Shown: positions 25,206-34,116 of the stretch, piece after piece
Position numbering within the stretch: position 1 is the stretch's first letter
Layout of the letters: every line of letters begins with the position of its first letter
Assembly: GCF_036226745.1 (NCBI RefSeq)
Contig: NZ_CP109013.1
Coordinates: 2,542,001-2,606,000 of the forward strand
DNA: 64,000 nt
Direction of reading: 5' to 3'
Source: Streptomyces sp. NBC_00683
GTDB taxonomy: Bacteria > Actinomycetota > Actinomycetes > Streptomycetales > Streptomycetaceae
Translations under genes and position numbers: made by a program
Notes under the pieces: generated by a model
Told to the model about the DNA's origin: nothing
Database searches by the model: none
The model's input: only the letters and a program-made list of their open reading frames with translations

Positions 25206-26383
25206 TGCGGATACCGGGCAGCCGGTGGCTTCCGCGCCGGGCGTGGGCCGTCGACGTCGCCGTCGCCCTTCTGGTGCAGGCCGCCGTCACCATGCCGTTC
25301 GTGGTGCCCCGCTCGGCCGAACTGCCGGCGGCCACCTGGCCCTCGTACGGCCTGACGACTCTGACCGTTCTGCCGTTGGTGGCCCGTCGGCGCGCCCCGG
25401 TCACCGTGCTGCTCCTGGTGCTCGCGGCCGGCGCCCTGTACAAGTTCTCCGTCGACGGACCCGGACAGCCCCTGCCGTACACCGGACTGGTGGCCTTCTA
25501 CACCGTGGCCGAGCTGTCCTCGCCGCGGCGGCGGGCGGCGGTGGCGGCGCTGGTCCTGGCGGCGGTGTTCCCGTCGGTGGCGAAGAACACCGGAGAGGCC
25601 AGGGAGCTGCTGTTCTCGCTGTTCGTGTTCGCGGCGGCGTACGCCTTCGGGCGGTTCACCCACACCCGCAAGGCGTACATCCGGGCGATGGAGGACCGGG
25701 CGCGGCAACGGGAGGAGACCCACCGGATCGAGGCGGAGCAGGCCGCCGCGCGGGAACGGGCCCGGATCGCCCGGGAGATGCACGACATCCTCTCCCACGC
25801 CGTGAGCCTGATGATCGTGCAGGCGGAGGCCGGCCCGGTCGCGGTGCGTACTGCGCCGGAGCGGGCGGAGGCCGCGTTCGACGCCATCTCTGAGACCGGC
25901 CGGGACGCGATGATGCAGCTGCGACGGATGCTCGGTGTACTGCGGGAGGAGGGCCCCGGACAGCCGCCCCCACCGCGTTCTCCGCAGCCCGTACTGGCTG
26001 AGCTGCCGGGTCTGCTGGAGCGGGTGCGGTCCGGGGGCCCGGCGGTGACGTACACGACGACGGGTCAGCCTCGGCCTCTTCCCGCGGACACGGAGGCCAC
26101 TGTCTACCGGATCGTGCAGGAGGCCCTGACGAACGTCGTCAAGCACGCCGGGGCGCACCGCGCCCGGGTCGAACTCGGCTACGCCACGACCGGGCTGACC
26201 ATCACGGTCACGGACGACGGGCGGGGCCCGGGGACCACGACCGGGCTCGGGCTGGCCGGCATCCGTGAGCGGGCGGCCGCGCACGGCGGCACGGCCCTGG
26301 CCGGGGCGGGCCCCGGGGGCGAGGGGTTCCAGGTCCTCGTCACCCTGCCCCTTGTAACCTCCGGCGAGGGGGTGGGGAGTTGA
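25205..26383 (+). CDS. Sensor histidine kinase (NarL/DesK type)
   Basis: A 392-residue kinase. Five or six membrane segments lie in the first 150 residues, followed by a coiled linker rich in Arg and Glu. The HisKA_3 dimerisation domain has the phospho-acceptor His193 in IAREMHDILSH. The ATPase domain has an N box (EALTNVVKHAGAHR) and G boxes (DDGRGPG and GLGLAGIRERAAAHGG). There is no obvious extracellular sensor domain, so the signal may be sensed in the membrane. It overlaps the methyltransferase gene by one base and the regulator gene by four. Confidence 0.92.
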   Translation: MRIPGSRWLPRRAWAVDVAVALLVQAAVTMPFVVPRSAELPAATWPSYGLTTLTVLPLVARRRAPVTVLLLVLAAGALYKFSVDGPGQPLPYTGLVAFYTVAELSSPRRRAAVAALVLAAVFPSVAKNTGEARELLFSLFVFAAAYAFGRFTHTRKAYIRAMEDRARQREETHRIEAEQAAARERARIAREMHDILSHAVSLMIVQAEAGPVAVRTAPERAEAAFDAISETGRDAMMQLRRMLGVLREEGPGQPPPPRSPQPVLAELPGLLERVRSGGPAVTYTTTGQPRPLPADTEATVYRIVQEALTNVVKHAGAHRARVELGYATTGLTITVTDDGRGPGTTTGLGLAGIRERAAAHGGTALAGAGPGGEGFQVLVTLPLVTSGEGVGS

Positions 26384-27108
26384 CGATCCGTGTGGTGGTG
26401 GCCGACGACCAGGAGCTGGTGCGCAGCGGCTTCGCGATGATCCTGGACGCGCAACCCGACATCGAGGTCCTCGCCGAGGCGGGGGACGGCGCGCAGGCGT
26501 TGGACGCGGTGCGCAGGCTGCGGCCGGACGTGGCGCTGCTGGACATCCGCATGCCCGTCATGGACGGTATCGAGTCCTGCCGGGCCATCAGTGCGCAGAC
26601 CGCCTGCCGCACGGTCATGCTGACGACGTTCGACTCGGACGAGTACGTCTACGAGGCGCTGCACGCGGGCGCGAGCGGCTTTCTGCTCAAGGACGTCCGG
26701 CGCGACGACCTGGTGCACGCGGTACGCGTGGTGGCGGCGGGGGACTCGTTGCTCGCCCCGTCCGTGGCCCGCCGGCTGATCGCCGAGTACACCTCGCGCC
26801 CGGCGGTCCGGTCCGCGCCGGAGCCGGAACGGCTGGCGGCGCTCACCGCCCGCGAGCGGGAGACGCTGCTGCATCTGGCGCGCGGCCTGTCCAACGCGGA
26901 GATCGCCGCCGCGCTCGTGGTCAGCGAGCACACGGTCAAGACCCACGTGGGCAACGTGCTGTCCAAACTGGGGCTGCGGGACCGCATCCAGGCGGTCATC
27001 TGCGCGTACGAGACAGGGCTCGTCGCTCCCTCGCCGGAGGGAGGGGCCGCTCCGCTCTCCCCCGCCCAGGGGAGGAGACCTCCCCCACAGGACCCCTCGG
27101 TCGGGTGA
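26380..27108 (+). CDS. NarL/LuxR-type response regulator
   Basis: A 242-residue regulator. The receiver domain (about 1-120) has Asp9/Asp10, phospho-acceptor Asp55 in ALLDIRMPVMDG, and the conserved Lys in FLLKDVR. The LuxR-type DNA-binding helices (about 150-212) include LSNAEIAAALVVSEHTVKTH. TTG 26380 overlaps the kinase stop (TTGA), with GGGGAG upstream. It forms a two-component pair with the kinase. Targets are unknown; the serine hydrolase gene 72 bases downstream is a candidate. Confidence 0.93.
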   Translation: MTIRVVVADDQELVRSGFAMILDAQPDIEVLAEAGDGAQALDAVRRLRPDVALLDIRMPVMDGIESCRAISAQTACRTVMLTTFDSDEYVYEALHAGASGFLLKDVRRDDLVHAVRVVAAGDSLLAPSVARRLIAEYTSRPAVRSAPEPERLAALTARERETLLHLARGLSNAEIAAALVVSEHTVKTHVGNVLSKLGLRDRIQAVICAYETGLVAPSPEGGAAPLSPAQGRRPPPQDPSVG

Positions 27109-27180
27109 TCCGCCGAGCGCCGGGGACGAACAGGATGGATCCGTCGAGCAGTTACGGATTCCACTCCCCCGGAGGCACCG

Positions 27181-28374
27181 ATGAACACCCGCACGCGCAC
27201 GCTTCTCGCCGGAGCCCTCGTCCTGGCCGTCGTCGCGGGCCCGGCCGCGCCCGCCCTGGCGAACGGCCCTGCCCCTGCCGCACCGGCCGGCGCGAGCTCC
27301 CATGAGATCCCCGAGGCGGCTGCACTGCGCGCGGCGATCTCCGGCCTCCCCTCCGAGGACGCCACCGCAGCACTCGTACGGGTGGGCGGCAGCGACGGCA
27401 CCTGGCGCGGCAGCTCGGGCGTGCACGATCTGGACTCGAACCGTCCGGCCGATCCGCGGGCACGGTTCCGGGCCGGATCGGTGACCAAGGTCTTCACCGC
27501 GGCCACGGCCCTGCAACTGGCGGGCGAGGGGAAGCTGGACCTCGACCGGACGGCCAGGCACTACCTCCCGGACCTGATCCCCGCCGCGTACGGGCAGGTC
27601 ACCGTCCGGCAGCTGCTCAACCACACCAGTGGGATACCGGCCGCGGGCATGCCCGGAGGGACCATCGAGGAGTGGTACGCGCACCGCTTCGACCTGTACA
27701 CACCGCGCGGCATGGTCGCCTCGGCCACGGCCAAGGAGCCGGAGTTCGCCCCCGGTGGGAGCCAGCACTACCTCAACATCAACTACACGGTCCTGGGACT
27801 GCTGATCGAGCAGGTGACCGGCGACTCCTACGCCCACCAGGTGAGTGAGCGCGTCCTGCGCCCGCTGGGTCTGCGCTCCACGTCGTTCCCCGGCACCGAC
27901 CCGCACATCCGTGGCCCGCACAATCACGGCTACCAGGTGTTCGCCACGCCCGGCGGTGGGACGGAGCTGCGGGACGTGTCGGTGTGGGGCACCACCGACG
28001 GCTGGGCGGCGGGGGACATCATCTCGACCACCGCCGACCTGGAGCGCTTCACCACCGCGCTGTTCCGGGGGCAGGTGGTGCGCGGTCCGCTGCTGGAGGA
28101 GATGTTCACGCTGCCCGACTCCTCGGTGCGGACGTACGGAACCGGCAAGCCCGCCCAGTTCGGCGCGGGCCTGAGTGTGATGACGCTGGGCGGGCGTGAG
28201 GTGTGGGGGAAGACGGGTGGCCGCTACGGGTACAACTCGCTGGTGGCGGCCACCCGTGATCTGTCCCGCACGCTGGTGTACAGCGTCAACTCGACGAACG
28301 CGAAGGGCCAGGACATGAATGCCACGGCGATGGACATAGTCGTGGCGGCCTTCGGCGCCCCGTCCGCCGGTTGA
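27181..28374 (+). CDS. Secreted serine hydrolase (beta-lactamase / DD-peptidase family)
   Basis: A 397-residue exported protein with a signal peptide (MNTRTRTLLAGALVLAVVAG, cut after about ALA-NG). It has the class C beta-lactamase/DD-carboxypeptidase active site: Ser100-x-x-Lys103 in RAGSVTKVF, the Tyr-x-Asn motif in HYLNINYTVLG, and KTG in VWGKTGGRYG. D-alanyl-D-alanine carboxypeptidase or esterase activity is likely, outside the membrane. ATG 27181 follows CGGAGG. The gene is downstream of the two-component system on the same strand. Confidence 0.9.
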   Translation: MNTRTRTLLAGALVLAVVAGPAAPALANGPAPAAPAGASSHEIPEAAALRAAISGLPSEDATAALVRVGGSDGTWRGSSGVHDLDSNRPADPRARFRAGSVTKVFTAATALQLAGEGKLDLDRTARHYLPDLIPAAYGQVTVRQLLNHTSGIPAAGMPGGTIEEWYAHRFDLYTPRGMVASATAKEPEFAPGGSQHYLNINYTVLGLLIEQVTGDSYAHQVSERVLRPLGLRSTSFPGTDPHIRGPHNHGYQVFATPGGGTELRDVSVWGTTDGWAAGDIISTTADLERFTTALFRGQVVRGPLLEEMFTLPDSSVRTYGTGKPAQFGAGLSVMTLGGREVWGKTGGRYGYNSLVAATRDLSRTLVYSVNSTNAKGQDMNATAMDIVVAAFGAPSAG

Positions 28375-28394
28375 GCCACCGGCGGCCGGCCGGG

Positions 28395-28916
28395 TCAGGC
28401 CGGCACCGGGACCGGCACCTCCTGGGCTGCTTCCAGTCGCTTGATCATGCGGCGGACGACGAGCAGCGGGAGGATGCCGAACACCCCGAAGGACATGTCG
28501 ATGACGGTCCACCAGAAGGGGATGTCCCGGATGGGTCCGCAGATCAGGGCCAGCGGGATGATCCCGGCACAGGCGATCATGCCGAACTCGATGACCCAGA
28601 TGTTGCGGACCGGATCGCGGTAGGGGCCGTAGAAGGCGACCGCGATGACCAGGTGGGCGAAGGCCAGCCAGTCGGTGCCGTAGAGCACGAAGGGGTACTT
28701 CGCGTCGGCCTCGTCGAGGCCGGTGCGGACCCTGGTGATCCATTCCATCAGGGCCGGGAAGTGCTCGGGGACAGGGGAGGCGGAGGACCTCAGCAGGTCC
28801 TCCGCCCAGTGGAGTTCGTGCACCAGCGGGAAGGCGGTCAGACCGCTCAGCACCAGGCAGACGATGAAGAGGACCAACCACACGCGTATGCGCCGCAAGA
28901 GGGCTCGCTCGCTCAT
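28395..28916 (-). CDS. Small integral membrane protein (173 aa)
   Basis: Four predicted membrane segments: VWLVLFIVCLVLSGLTAFPL, WLAFAHLVIAVAFYG, IEFGMIACAGIIPLALICG and FWWTVIDMSFGVFGILPLLV. A soluble loop of about 45 residues separates the first two. I do not recognise a functional family. It resembles uncharacterised actinobacterial membrane proteins. It is convergent with the serine hydrolase, with only a 20-base gap, and its transcript may be leaderless. Confidence 0.78.
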   Translation of the reverse strand: MSERALLRRIRVWLVLFIVCLVLSGLTAFPLVHELHWAEDLLRSSASPVPEHFPALMEWITRVRTGLDEADAKYPFVLYGTDWLAFAHLVIAVAFYGPYRDPVRNIWVIEFGMIACAGIIPLALICGPIRDIPFWWTVIDMSFGVFGILPLLVVRRMIKRLEAAQEVPVPVPA

Positions 28917-28922
28917 GCCCGC

Positions 28923-28950
28923 AGCGTACGCCCATCATGAACACGTTCAA
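28923..28950 (-). promoter_or_regulatory. Candidate leaderless promoter of the 173-aa membrane protein
   Basis: Read on the minus strand, TTGAAC (28950-28945) and TACGCT (28928-28923) are spaced by 16 bases. Only six bases separate the -10 from the ATG at 28916, which would put the transcript start at or next to the start codon. The TGAACACGTTCA dyad (28938-28949) overlaps the -35. Confidence 0.35.
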
Positions 28951-29036
28951 AAGTGGGGGTGGCGCTCGTTGGCCCGAGTCACCGGTGAACCTTCCGGCGC
29001 ACTTCAGGTGGCACCTCGCCGTGGCTCGCCGCCGGC

Positions 29037-30200
29037 TCAGAGGCCGACGATGGAGTTCCACTTCTTCGCGAAGCCGGTGCGCTCCTCGGAGGTGATGTCG
29101 CGGGCGATGGCGAGCCGTTCGCGCATCGCGTCGTCGGGGAAGATCAGCGGATCCTCGGCGAGCGCGGCGGTCTCCTCGTCCTTCGAGGAGGCCAGGATCT
29201 CGCGGGCGGCGGGTACCGGGCAGACGTAGTTGACCCAGGTGGCCAGTTCGGCGGCGACCTCCGGCTCGTAGTAGTGGTCGACGAGCCTCTCCGCATTGCG
29301 CTTGTGGGCGGCCAGGTTGGGGATCATGAGCGACTCCGCCCAGAGCTCGGCGCCCTCCTCCGGCACCACGAACTCGATGCCGGGGTCGTCTGCCTGGAGC
29401 TGGATGACGTCCCCGGAGTACGCCTGACAGGCGAGCACATCACCGTTGGCCAGGTCCTTGATGTAGTCGTTGCCGGTGAAGCGGCGGATGTGCCGGGATC
29501 GCACACGCTTCTCCACCTGCTCGCACATCCGGTGGAAGTCGTCGGCGGTCCACTTCGTGATGTCGGCCCCGTCGCCCTGCATGAGCAGGGCGAACGCCTC
29601 GTCGAGCCCGGAGAGCAGTGTCACCCTGCCGCGCAGGTCGTCCGCCCAGAGCTCGCTCGTGTGCCGGATCTCCCGGCCGAGCTTCGCGCGGTTGTACGCG
29701 ATGCCGGTGATCCCGGACTGCCAGGGCACGCTGTGCAGCCGCCCCTTGTCGAACGCGGGCGAACGCAGCTGCGGGTCCAGGTACTTGGCCACGTTGGGCT
29801 GCTTCGACCGGTCCATCTCCTGCACCCAGCCCAGCCGCACGAACCGCGCGGCCATCCAGTCGCTGACGACGACGAGGTCCCGGCCCGTCGACTGGTGGTT
29901 CATCAGCGCCGGGCTGATCTTCCCGAAGAACTCGTCGTTGTCGTTGATCTCCTCGGTGTACGTGACGGAGATCCCGGTCCGCCGGGAGAACGCGTCGAGC
30001 GTGGGCCGCTTCGACTCGTCCTCGTCGTCGGTGTCGATGTAGAGGGGCCAGTTGGCGAAGTGGAGCGAGTGGTCGCTGTCCGAGCTGTCGCGTCCGGAGC
30101 GGTCACCTGGCTCCACATAGGCGGCGGGCACGCCGCAGCCGGCCAGAGCGGTGCCGGCCGCTCCCGCGCCGAGGGCGCGCAGCAGGGAGCGACGGGACAT
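29037..30200 (-). CDS. Second polyamine-binding lipoprotein (PotD paralogue)
   Basis: A 387-residue solute-binding protein closely related to the PotD at 18149-19399: it shares FFGKI, STGRDLVVVSDWMAARF, IRRFTGNDY and DVIQLQADDPGIEF. The N-terminus SRRSLLRALGAGAAGTALAGCG combines a twin-arginine motif and a lipobox. No permease or ATPase gene accompanies it, so it may deliver substrate to the PotABC at 15223-18097. I chose ATG 30200; GTG 30224 is an alternative. A terminator at 30360-30393 separates it from the upstream dehydrogenase gene. Confidence 0.9.
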   Translation of the reverse strand: MSRRSLLRALGAGAAGTALAGCGVPAAYVEPGDRSGRDSSDSDHSLHFANWPLYIDTDDEDESKRPTLDAFSRRTGISVTYTEEINDNDEFFGKISPALMNHQSTGRDLVVVSDWMAARFVRLGWVQEMDRSKQPNVAKYLDPQLRSPAFDKGRLHSVPWQSGITGIAYNRAKLGREIRHTSELWADDLRGRVTLLSGLDEAFALLMQGDGADITKWTADDFHRMCEQVEKRVRSRHIRRFTGNDYIKDLANGDVLACQAYSGDVIQLQADDPGIEFVVPEEGAELWAESLMIPNLAAHKRNAERLVDHYYEPEVAAELATWVNYVCPVPAAREILASSKDEETAALAEDPLIFPDDAMRERLAIARDITSEERTGFAKKWNSIVGL

Positions 30201-30359
30201 GGGGTGTTCCGGAATCGAGCGCACCCGCGCAGGATGCCCGTCCCCCGTGACGGCGGGCAATGGACCAACCGTCCAGCGGAAGCGGCCCCTTCCGCACACC
30301 ATGTCCATGCCGTGCGACGCGGTGCGTGCCGTGCGCCCCGCGGGGGGCTCCCGGGACGC

Positions 30360-30393
30360 CGAACGGCCCCGGACCGGAGCCCGGGGCCGTTCG
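30360..30393 (-). terminator. 13-bp hairpin after the second aminoaldehyde dehydrogenase gene
   Basis: Bases 30360-30372 pair exactly with 30381-30393 around an 8-base loop, 34 bases past the dehydrogenase stop. It implies that the downstream PotD paralogue has its own promoter in 30201-30359. Confidence 0.7.
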
Positions 30394-30427
30394 CGCACGG
30401 TGTCGGTCGTTCGCCGACCGGCGCCGG

Positions 30428-31867
30428 TCAGTCGCCGAGCGACGTCATGACGTGCTTGATCCGGGTGTAGTCCTCGAAGCCGTACGCCGAGAGGTCCTTG
30501 CCGTAGCCGGACTTCTTGAACCCGCCGTGCGGCATCTCGGCGACGAGCGGGATGTGGGTGTTGATCCACACGCAGCCGAAGTCGAGGTTCTTGGACATCC
30601 GCATCGCGCGGGCGTGGTCCTTGGTCCACACCGAGGAGGCCAGCGCGTACTCGACGCCGTTGGCGTACTCGAGCGCCTGGGCCTCGTCCGCGAACGACTG
30701 GACGGTGATGACGGGACCGAAGACCTCGTGCTGGATGATCTCGTCGTCCTGCTTGAGGCCGGAGACGACGGTCGGGGCGTAGAAGTAGCCCTTGTCGCCG
30801 ACCCGGTGGCCGCCCGCCTCGACCTTGGCGTGGGCGGGGAGGCGCTCGATGAACCCGCTGACCTGTGCCAGCTGGTTGGCGTTGTTGAGCGGGCCGTACA
30901 GCACGTCCTCGTCGTCCGGCAGGCCGGTCTTCGTGTCGGCGGCCGCCTTGGCGAGCGCGGTGACGAACTCGTCGTGGATGGACTCGTGGACCATGACGCG
31001 GGTCGCCGCCGTACAGTCCTGGCCGGCGTTGAAGTAGCCCGCGACGGAGATGCCCTCGACGGCCTTGGCGATGTCGGTGTCCTCGAAGACCACGACCGGA
31101 GCCTTGCCGCCGAGCTCCAGGTGGACGCGCTTGACGTCCTTGGCCGCGGACTCGGCCACCTGCATGCCGGCGCGTACCGAGCCGGTGATGGACGCCATCG
31201 CCGGGGTCCGGTGCTCGACCATCGCGCGGCCGGTCTCACGGTCGCCGCAGATGACGTTGAAGACGCCCTTGGGGAGGATCTGCCCGATGATCTCGGCGAT
31301 CAGCACGGTCGACGCCGGCGTGGTGTCGGACGGCTTGATGACGACGGTGTTGCCCGCGGCGAGCGCCGGGGCGAACTTCCAGACGGCCATCATCATCGGG
31401 TAGTTCCACGGGGCGACCTGCGCGCAGACGCCCACGGGCTCGCGGCGCACGATCGAGGTCAGGCCCTCCATGTACTCGCCGGCCGAGCGGCCCTCGAGCA
31501 GCCGGGCGGCACCCGCGAAGAAGCGGATCTGGTCCACCATGGGCGGGATCTCTTCGGTACGGGTGAGCTCCAGCGGCTTGCCCGTGTTCTCCGACTCCGC
31601 CGCGATGAGGTCCTCGGCCCTCTCCTCGAAGGCGTCCGCGATCTTCAGCAGCGCCTTCTGGCGCTCCGCGGGTGTCACGTCGCGCCAGGCGGGGAACGCG
31701 GCGGCAGCGGCGTCCATGGCGGCATCGACGTCGGCCTGTCCCGAGAGCGGGGAGGTCGCGTAGACCTCTTCCGTGACCGGGTTGACCACGTCGATGGTCC
31801 GCCCGTCCGCGGCGTCCCGGAACTCTCCGTTGATGTAGTTGCGCAGACGGCGCACCTCGGTGGTCAC
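30428..31867 (-). CDS. Aminoaldehyde dehydrogenase (second copy)
   Basis: A 479-residue NAD-dependent aldehyde dehydrogenase with Asn155 in VAPWNYPMM, Glu251 in LELGGKAP and nucleophile Cys284 in NAGQDCTAATR. It is similar in layout to the operon copy at 19446-20960 and probably oxidises aminoaldehydes from polyamine breakdown. GTG 31867 follows AGGAG by 8 bases and gives the expected short N-terminus ahead of RNYINGEF. It is divergent from the Lrp/AsnC and aminotransferase genes across a 177-base gap. Confidence 0.9.
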   Translation of the reverse strand: MTTEVRRLRNYINGEFRDAADGRTIDVVNPVTEEVYATSPLSGQADVDAAMDAAAAAFPAWRDVTPAERQKALLKIADAFEERAEDLIAAESENTGKPLELTRTEEIPPMVDQIRFFAGAARLLEGRSAGEYMEGLTSIVRREPVGVCAQVAPWNYPMMMAVWKFAPALAAGNTVVIKPSDTTPASTVLIAEIIGQILPKGVFNVICGDRETGRAMVEHRTPAMASITGSVRAGMQVAESAAKDVKRVHLELGGKAPVVVFEDTDIAKAVEGISVAGYFNAGQDCTAATRVMVHESIHDEFVTALAKAAADTKTGLPDDEDVLYGPLNNANQLAQVSGFIERLPAHAKVEAGGHRVGDKGYFYAPTVVSGLKQDDEIIQHEVFGPVITVQSFADEAQALEYANGVEYALASSVWTKDHARAMRMSKNLDFGCVWINTHIPLVAEMPHGGFKKSGYGKDLSAYGFEDYTRIKHVMTSLGD

Positions 31868-32044
31868 AACCACCACTCCTGTCGGCTGTCCGATGGGTGA
31901 GACTTCCACCCTAAACGCTGCGGTGACGCTTTCGACATACCCACCCGCCGAGAACTTCGGATTCGGTGAGATTCAGGTGCCCAGACAACGAATTTCATCG
32001 ATTCGGGCTTGCCAGACAGACGAGTCGGGGTGCAGAGTGGGTCC

Positions 32045-32536
32045 GTGGCCAGTCGTAGCGCAGACTCCAGGACCGGGAACGGATCGTCACCCGCGGTCGA
32101 TGCCGTATCCCTCGCAATCATCGAACAGCTCCAGGAGGACGGACGTCGGCCGTACGCCGCGATAGGCAAGGCCGTCGGCCTCTCCGAAGCGGCCGTACGC
32201 CAGCGTGTCCAGAAGCTGCTCGACCAGGGCGTGATGCAGATCGTCGCCGTCACGGACCCGCTGACCGTGGGGTTCCGGCGCCAGGCCATGGTCGGCGTCA
32301 ACGTCGAGGGCGATGTCGACCCGGTGGCGGATGCGCTGTCGGCGATGACCGAATGCGAGTACGTGGTGATGACCGCGGGCTCCTTCGACCTGATGGTGGA
32401 GATCGTCTGCGAGGACGACGACCACCTGCTGGAGACGATCAACAGACGCATCCGGGCCGTTCCCGGAGTGCGCTCCACCGAGAGTTTCGTCTACCTCAAG
32501 CTGAAGAAGCAGACCTACATGTGGGGAACCCGATAG
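32045..32536 (+). CDS. Lrp/AsnC-family transcriptional regulator
   Basis: A 163-residue regulator with an N-terminal helix-turn-helix (DAVSLAIIEQLQEDGRRPY, then AIGKAVGLSEAAVRQRVQKL) and a C-terminal ligand-binding RAM domain (GVNVEGDVDPVADALSAM to SFDLMVEI). It is divergent from the aldehyde dehydrogenase and 2 bases from the aminotransferase gene, so it probably senses a polyamine-derived or amino-acid ligand and controls both. In S. coelicolor the regulator I recall at this locus is linked to polyamine use (EpuRI). The GTG start is uncertain: 32030 is also possible. Confidence 0.88.
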   Translation: MASRSADSRTGNGSSPAVDAVSLAIIEQLQEDGRRPYAAIGKAVGLSEAAVRQRVQKLLDQGVMQIVAVTDPLTVGFRRQAMVGVNVEGDVDPVADALSAMTECEYVVMTAGSFDLMVEIVCEDDDHLLETINRRIRAVPGVRSTESFVYLKLKKQTYMWGTR

Positions 32537-32538
32537 CC

Positions 32539-33900
32539 GTGAGCAAGGACCTCAGCCGAACCGCGTACGACCACCTGTGGATGCACTTCACCCGCATGTC
32601 GGACTACGAGAACGCGCCCGTTCCCACCATCGTGCGTGGCGAGGGCACCCACATCTACGACGACAAGGGCAAGCGCTACCTCGACGGCCTGTCCGGCCTG
32701 TTCGTGGTGAACGCCGGACACGGCCGCCACGAGCTCGCCGAGGCCGCGTACAAGCAGGCGCAGGAGCTGGCCTTCTTCCCCGTGTGGTCCTACGCCCACC
32801 CGAAGGCCGTCGAGCTGGCCGAGCGTCTCGCCACCCACGCGCCGGGCGACCTCAACAAGGTCTTCTTCACCACGGGTGGCGGCGAGGCCGTCGAGACCGC
32901 CTGGAAGCTGGCCAAGCAGTACTTCAAGCTCACGGGCAAGCCGACCAAGTACAAGGTCATCTCGCGTGCGGTCGCCTATCACGGCACCCCGCAGGGCGCC
33001 CTGTCCATCACCGGTCTGCCGGCCCTCAAGGCCCCCTTCGAGCCGCTGGTCCCCGGCGCGCACAAGGTCCCGAACACCAACATCTACCGCGCCCCGCTCT
33101 TCGGCGACGACCCGGAGGCCTTCGGCCGCTGGGCGGCCGACCAGATCGAGCAGGAGATCCTCTTCGAGGGCGCGGACACCGTCGCGGCCGTCTTCCTGGA
33201 GCCGGTACAGAACGCCGGCGGCTGCTTCCCGCCGCCGCCCGGCTACTTCCAGCGGGTCCGCGAGATCTGCGACCGGCACGACGTGCTGCTCGTCTCCGAC
33301 GAGGTCATCTGCGCCTTCGGCCGGCTCGGCACGATGTTCGCCTGCGACAAGTTCGACTACGTACCGGACATGATCACCTGCGCCAAGGGCATGACCTCGG
33401 GCTACTCCCCCATCGGCGCCTGCATCATCTCCGACCGGCTGGCCGAGCCGTTCTACCGGGGCGGAAACACCTTCCTGCACGGCTACACCTTCGGCGGCCA
33501 CCCGGTCTCCGCCGCGGTCGGTCTCGCCAACCTCGACATCTTCGAGCGCGAGGGTCTCAACCAGCACGTCCTGGACAACGAGAACGCCTTCCTCACCACG
33601 CTGCAGAAGCTGCACGACCTGCCGATCGTCGGCGACGTCCGCGGCAACGGCTTCTTCTACGGCATCGAGCTGGTGAAGGACAAGGCCACCAAGGAGACCT
33701 TCACCGACGAGGAGACCGAGCGCGTCCTGTACGGCTTCCTCTCCAAGGCGCTGTACGAGAACGGCCTGTACTGCCGGGCCGACGACCGTGGTGACCCGGT
33801 CGTGCAGCTCGCTCCGCCGCTGATCTCCGACCAGTCGACGTTCGACGAGATCGAGGGCATCCTGCGGAGCGTCCTGACGGAGGCCTGGACGAAGCTCTGA
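32539..33900 (+). CDS. Class III (omega) aminotransferase, polyamine-type
   Basis: A 453-residue PLP-dependent aminotransferase. The cofactor Lys283 is in MITCAKGMTSGYSPIGA, the aspartate block is LLVSDEVICAFGRLG, and FTTGGGEAVETAWKLA binds the PLP phosphate. It belongs to the beta-alanine/putrescine-pyruvate branch and differs clearly from GabT at 8495. Given the neighbours, it probably transaminates putrescine or a related amine to an aldehyde that the divergent dehydrogenase then oxidises. GTG 32539 comes 2 bases after the Lrp stop, so the two form an operon ending at the hairpin at 33953. Confidence 0.9.
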   Translation: MSKDLSRTAYDHLWMHFTRMSDYENAPVPTIVRGEGTHIYDDKGKRYLDGLSGLFVVNAGHGRHELAEAAYKQAQELAFFPVWSYAHPKAVELAERLATHAPGDLNKVFFTTGGGEAVETAWKLAKQYFKLTGKPTKYKVISRAVAYHGTPQGALSITGLPALKAPFEPLVPGAHKVPNTNIYRAPLFGDDPEAFGRWAADQIEQEILFEGADTVAAVFLEPVQNAGGCFPPPPGYFQRVREICDRHDVLLVSDEVICAFGRLGTMFACDKFDYVPDMITCAKGMTSGYSPIGACIISDRLAEPFYRGGNTFLHGYTFGGHPVSAAVGLANLDIFEREGLNQHVLDNENAFLTTLQKLHDLPIVGDVRGNGFFYGIELVKDKATKETFTDEETERVLYGFLSKALYENGLYCRADDRGDPVVQLAPPLISDQSTFDEIEGILRSVLTEAWTKL

Positions 33901-33952
33901 CCGACGCTCCGGCCACCGGTCGCACCGCTTCCGGCAGTCATTTCATACGGTC

Positions 33953-34006
33953 CACGCGGCCCGGATACACCCGTTCGAGTGAGAAGGGGTGCGTCCGGGC
34001 CGCGTG
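33953..34006 (+). terminator. Long hairpin terminator after the aminotransferase gene
   Basis: Bases 33953-33965 pair perfectly with 33994-34006, and the stem continues inward for about six more pairs with one A-C mismatch. It lies 52 bases past the aminotransferase stop and ends the Lrp-aminotransferase transcript. Confidence 0.75.
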
Positions 34007-34116
34007 CTGTCCCGACACCCCGCTCCGACTACCTAGCGTGCCGAGTGACCGATCGGCCCTGTCTTCGTTCCCCCGTACGGGGGACGGGAAATCTGATCTG
34101 AACCGAGGTGTACGCC

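Noticed and set aside
26179..29061. 960-codon minus-strand frame opposite the kinase, regulator and hydrolase genes
   Set aside because: It is the antisense shadow of three genes with clear catalytic motifs and also crosses a real minus-strand membrane protein in another frame.
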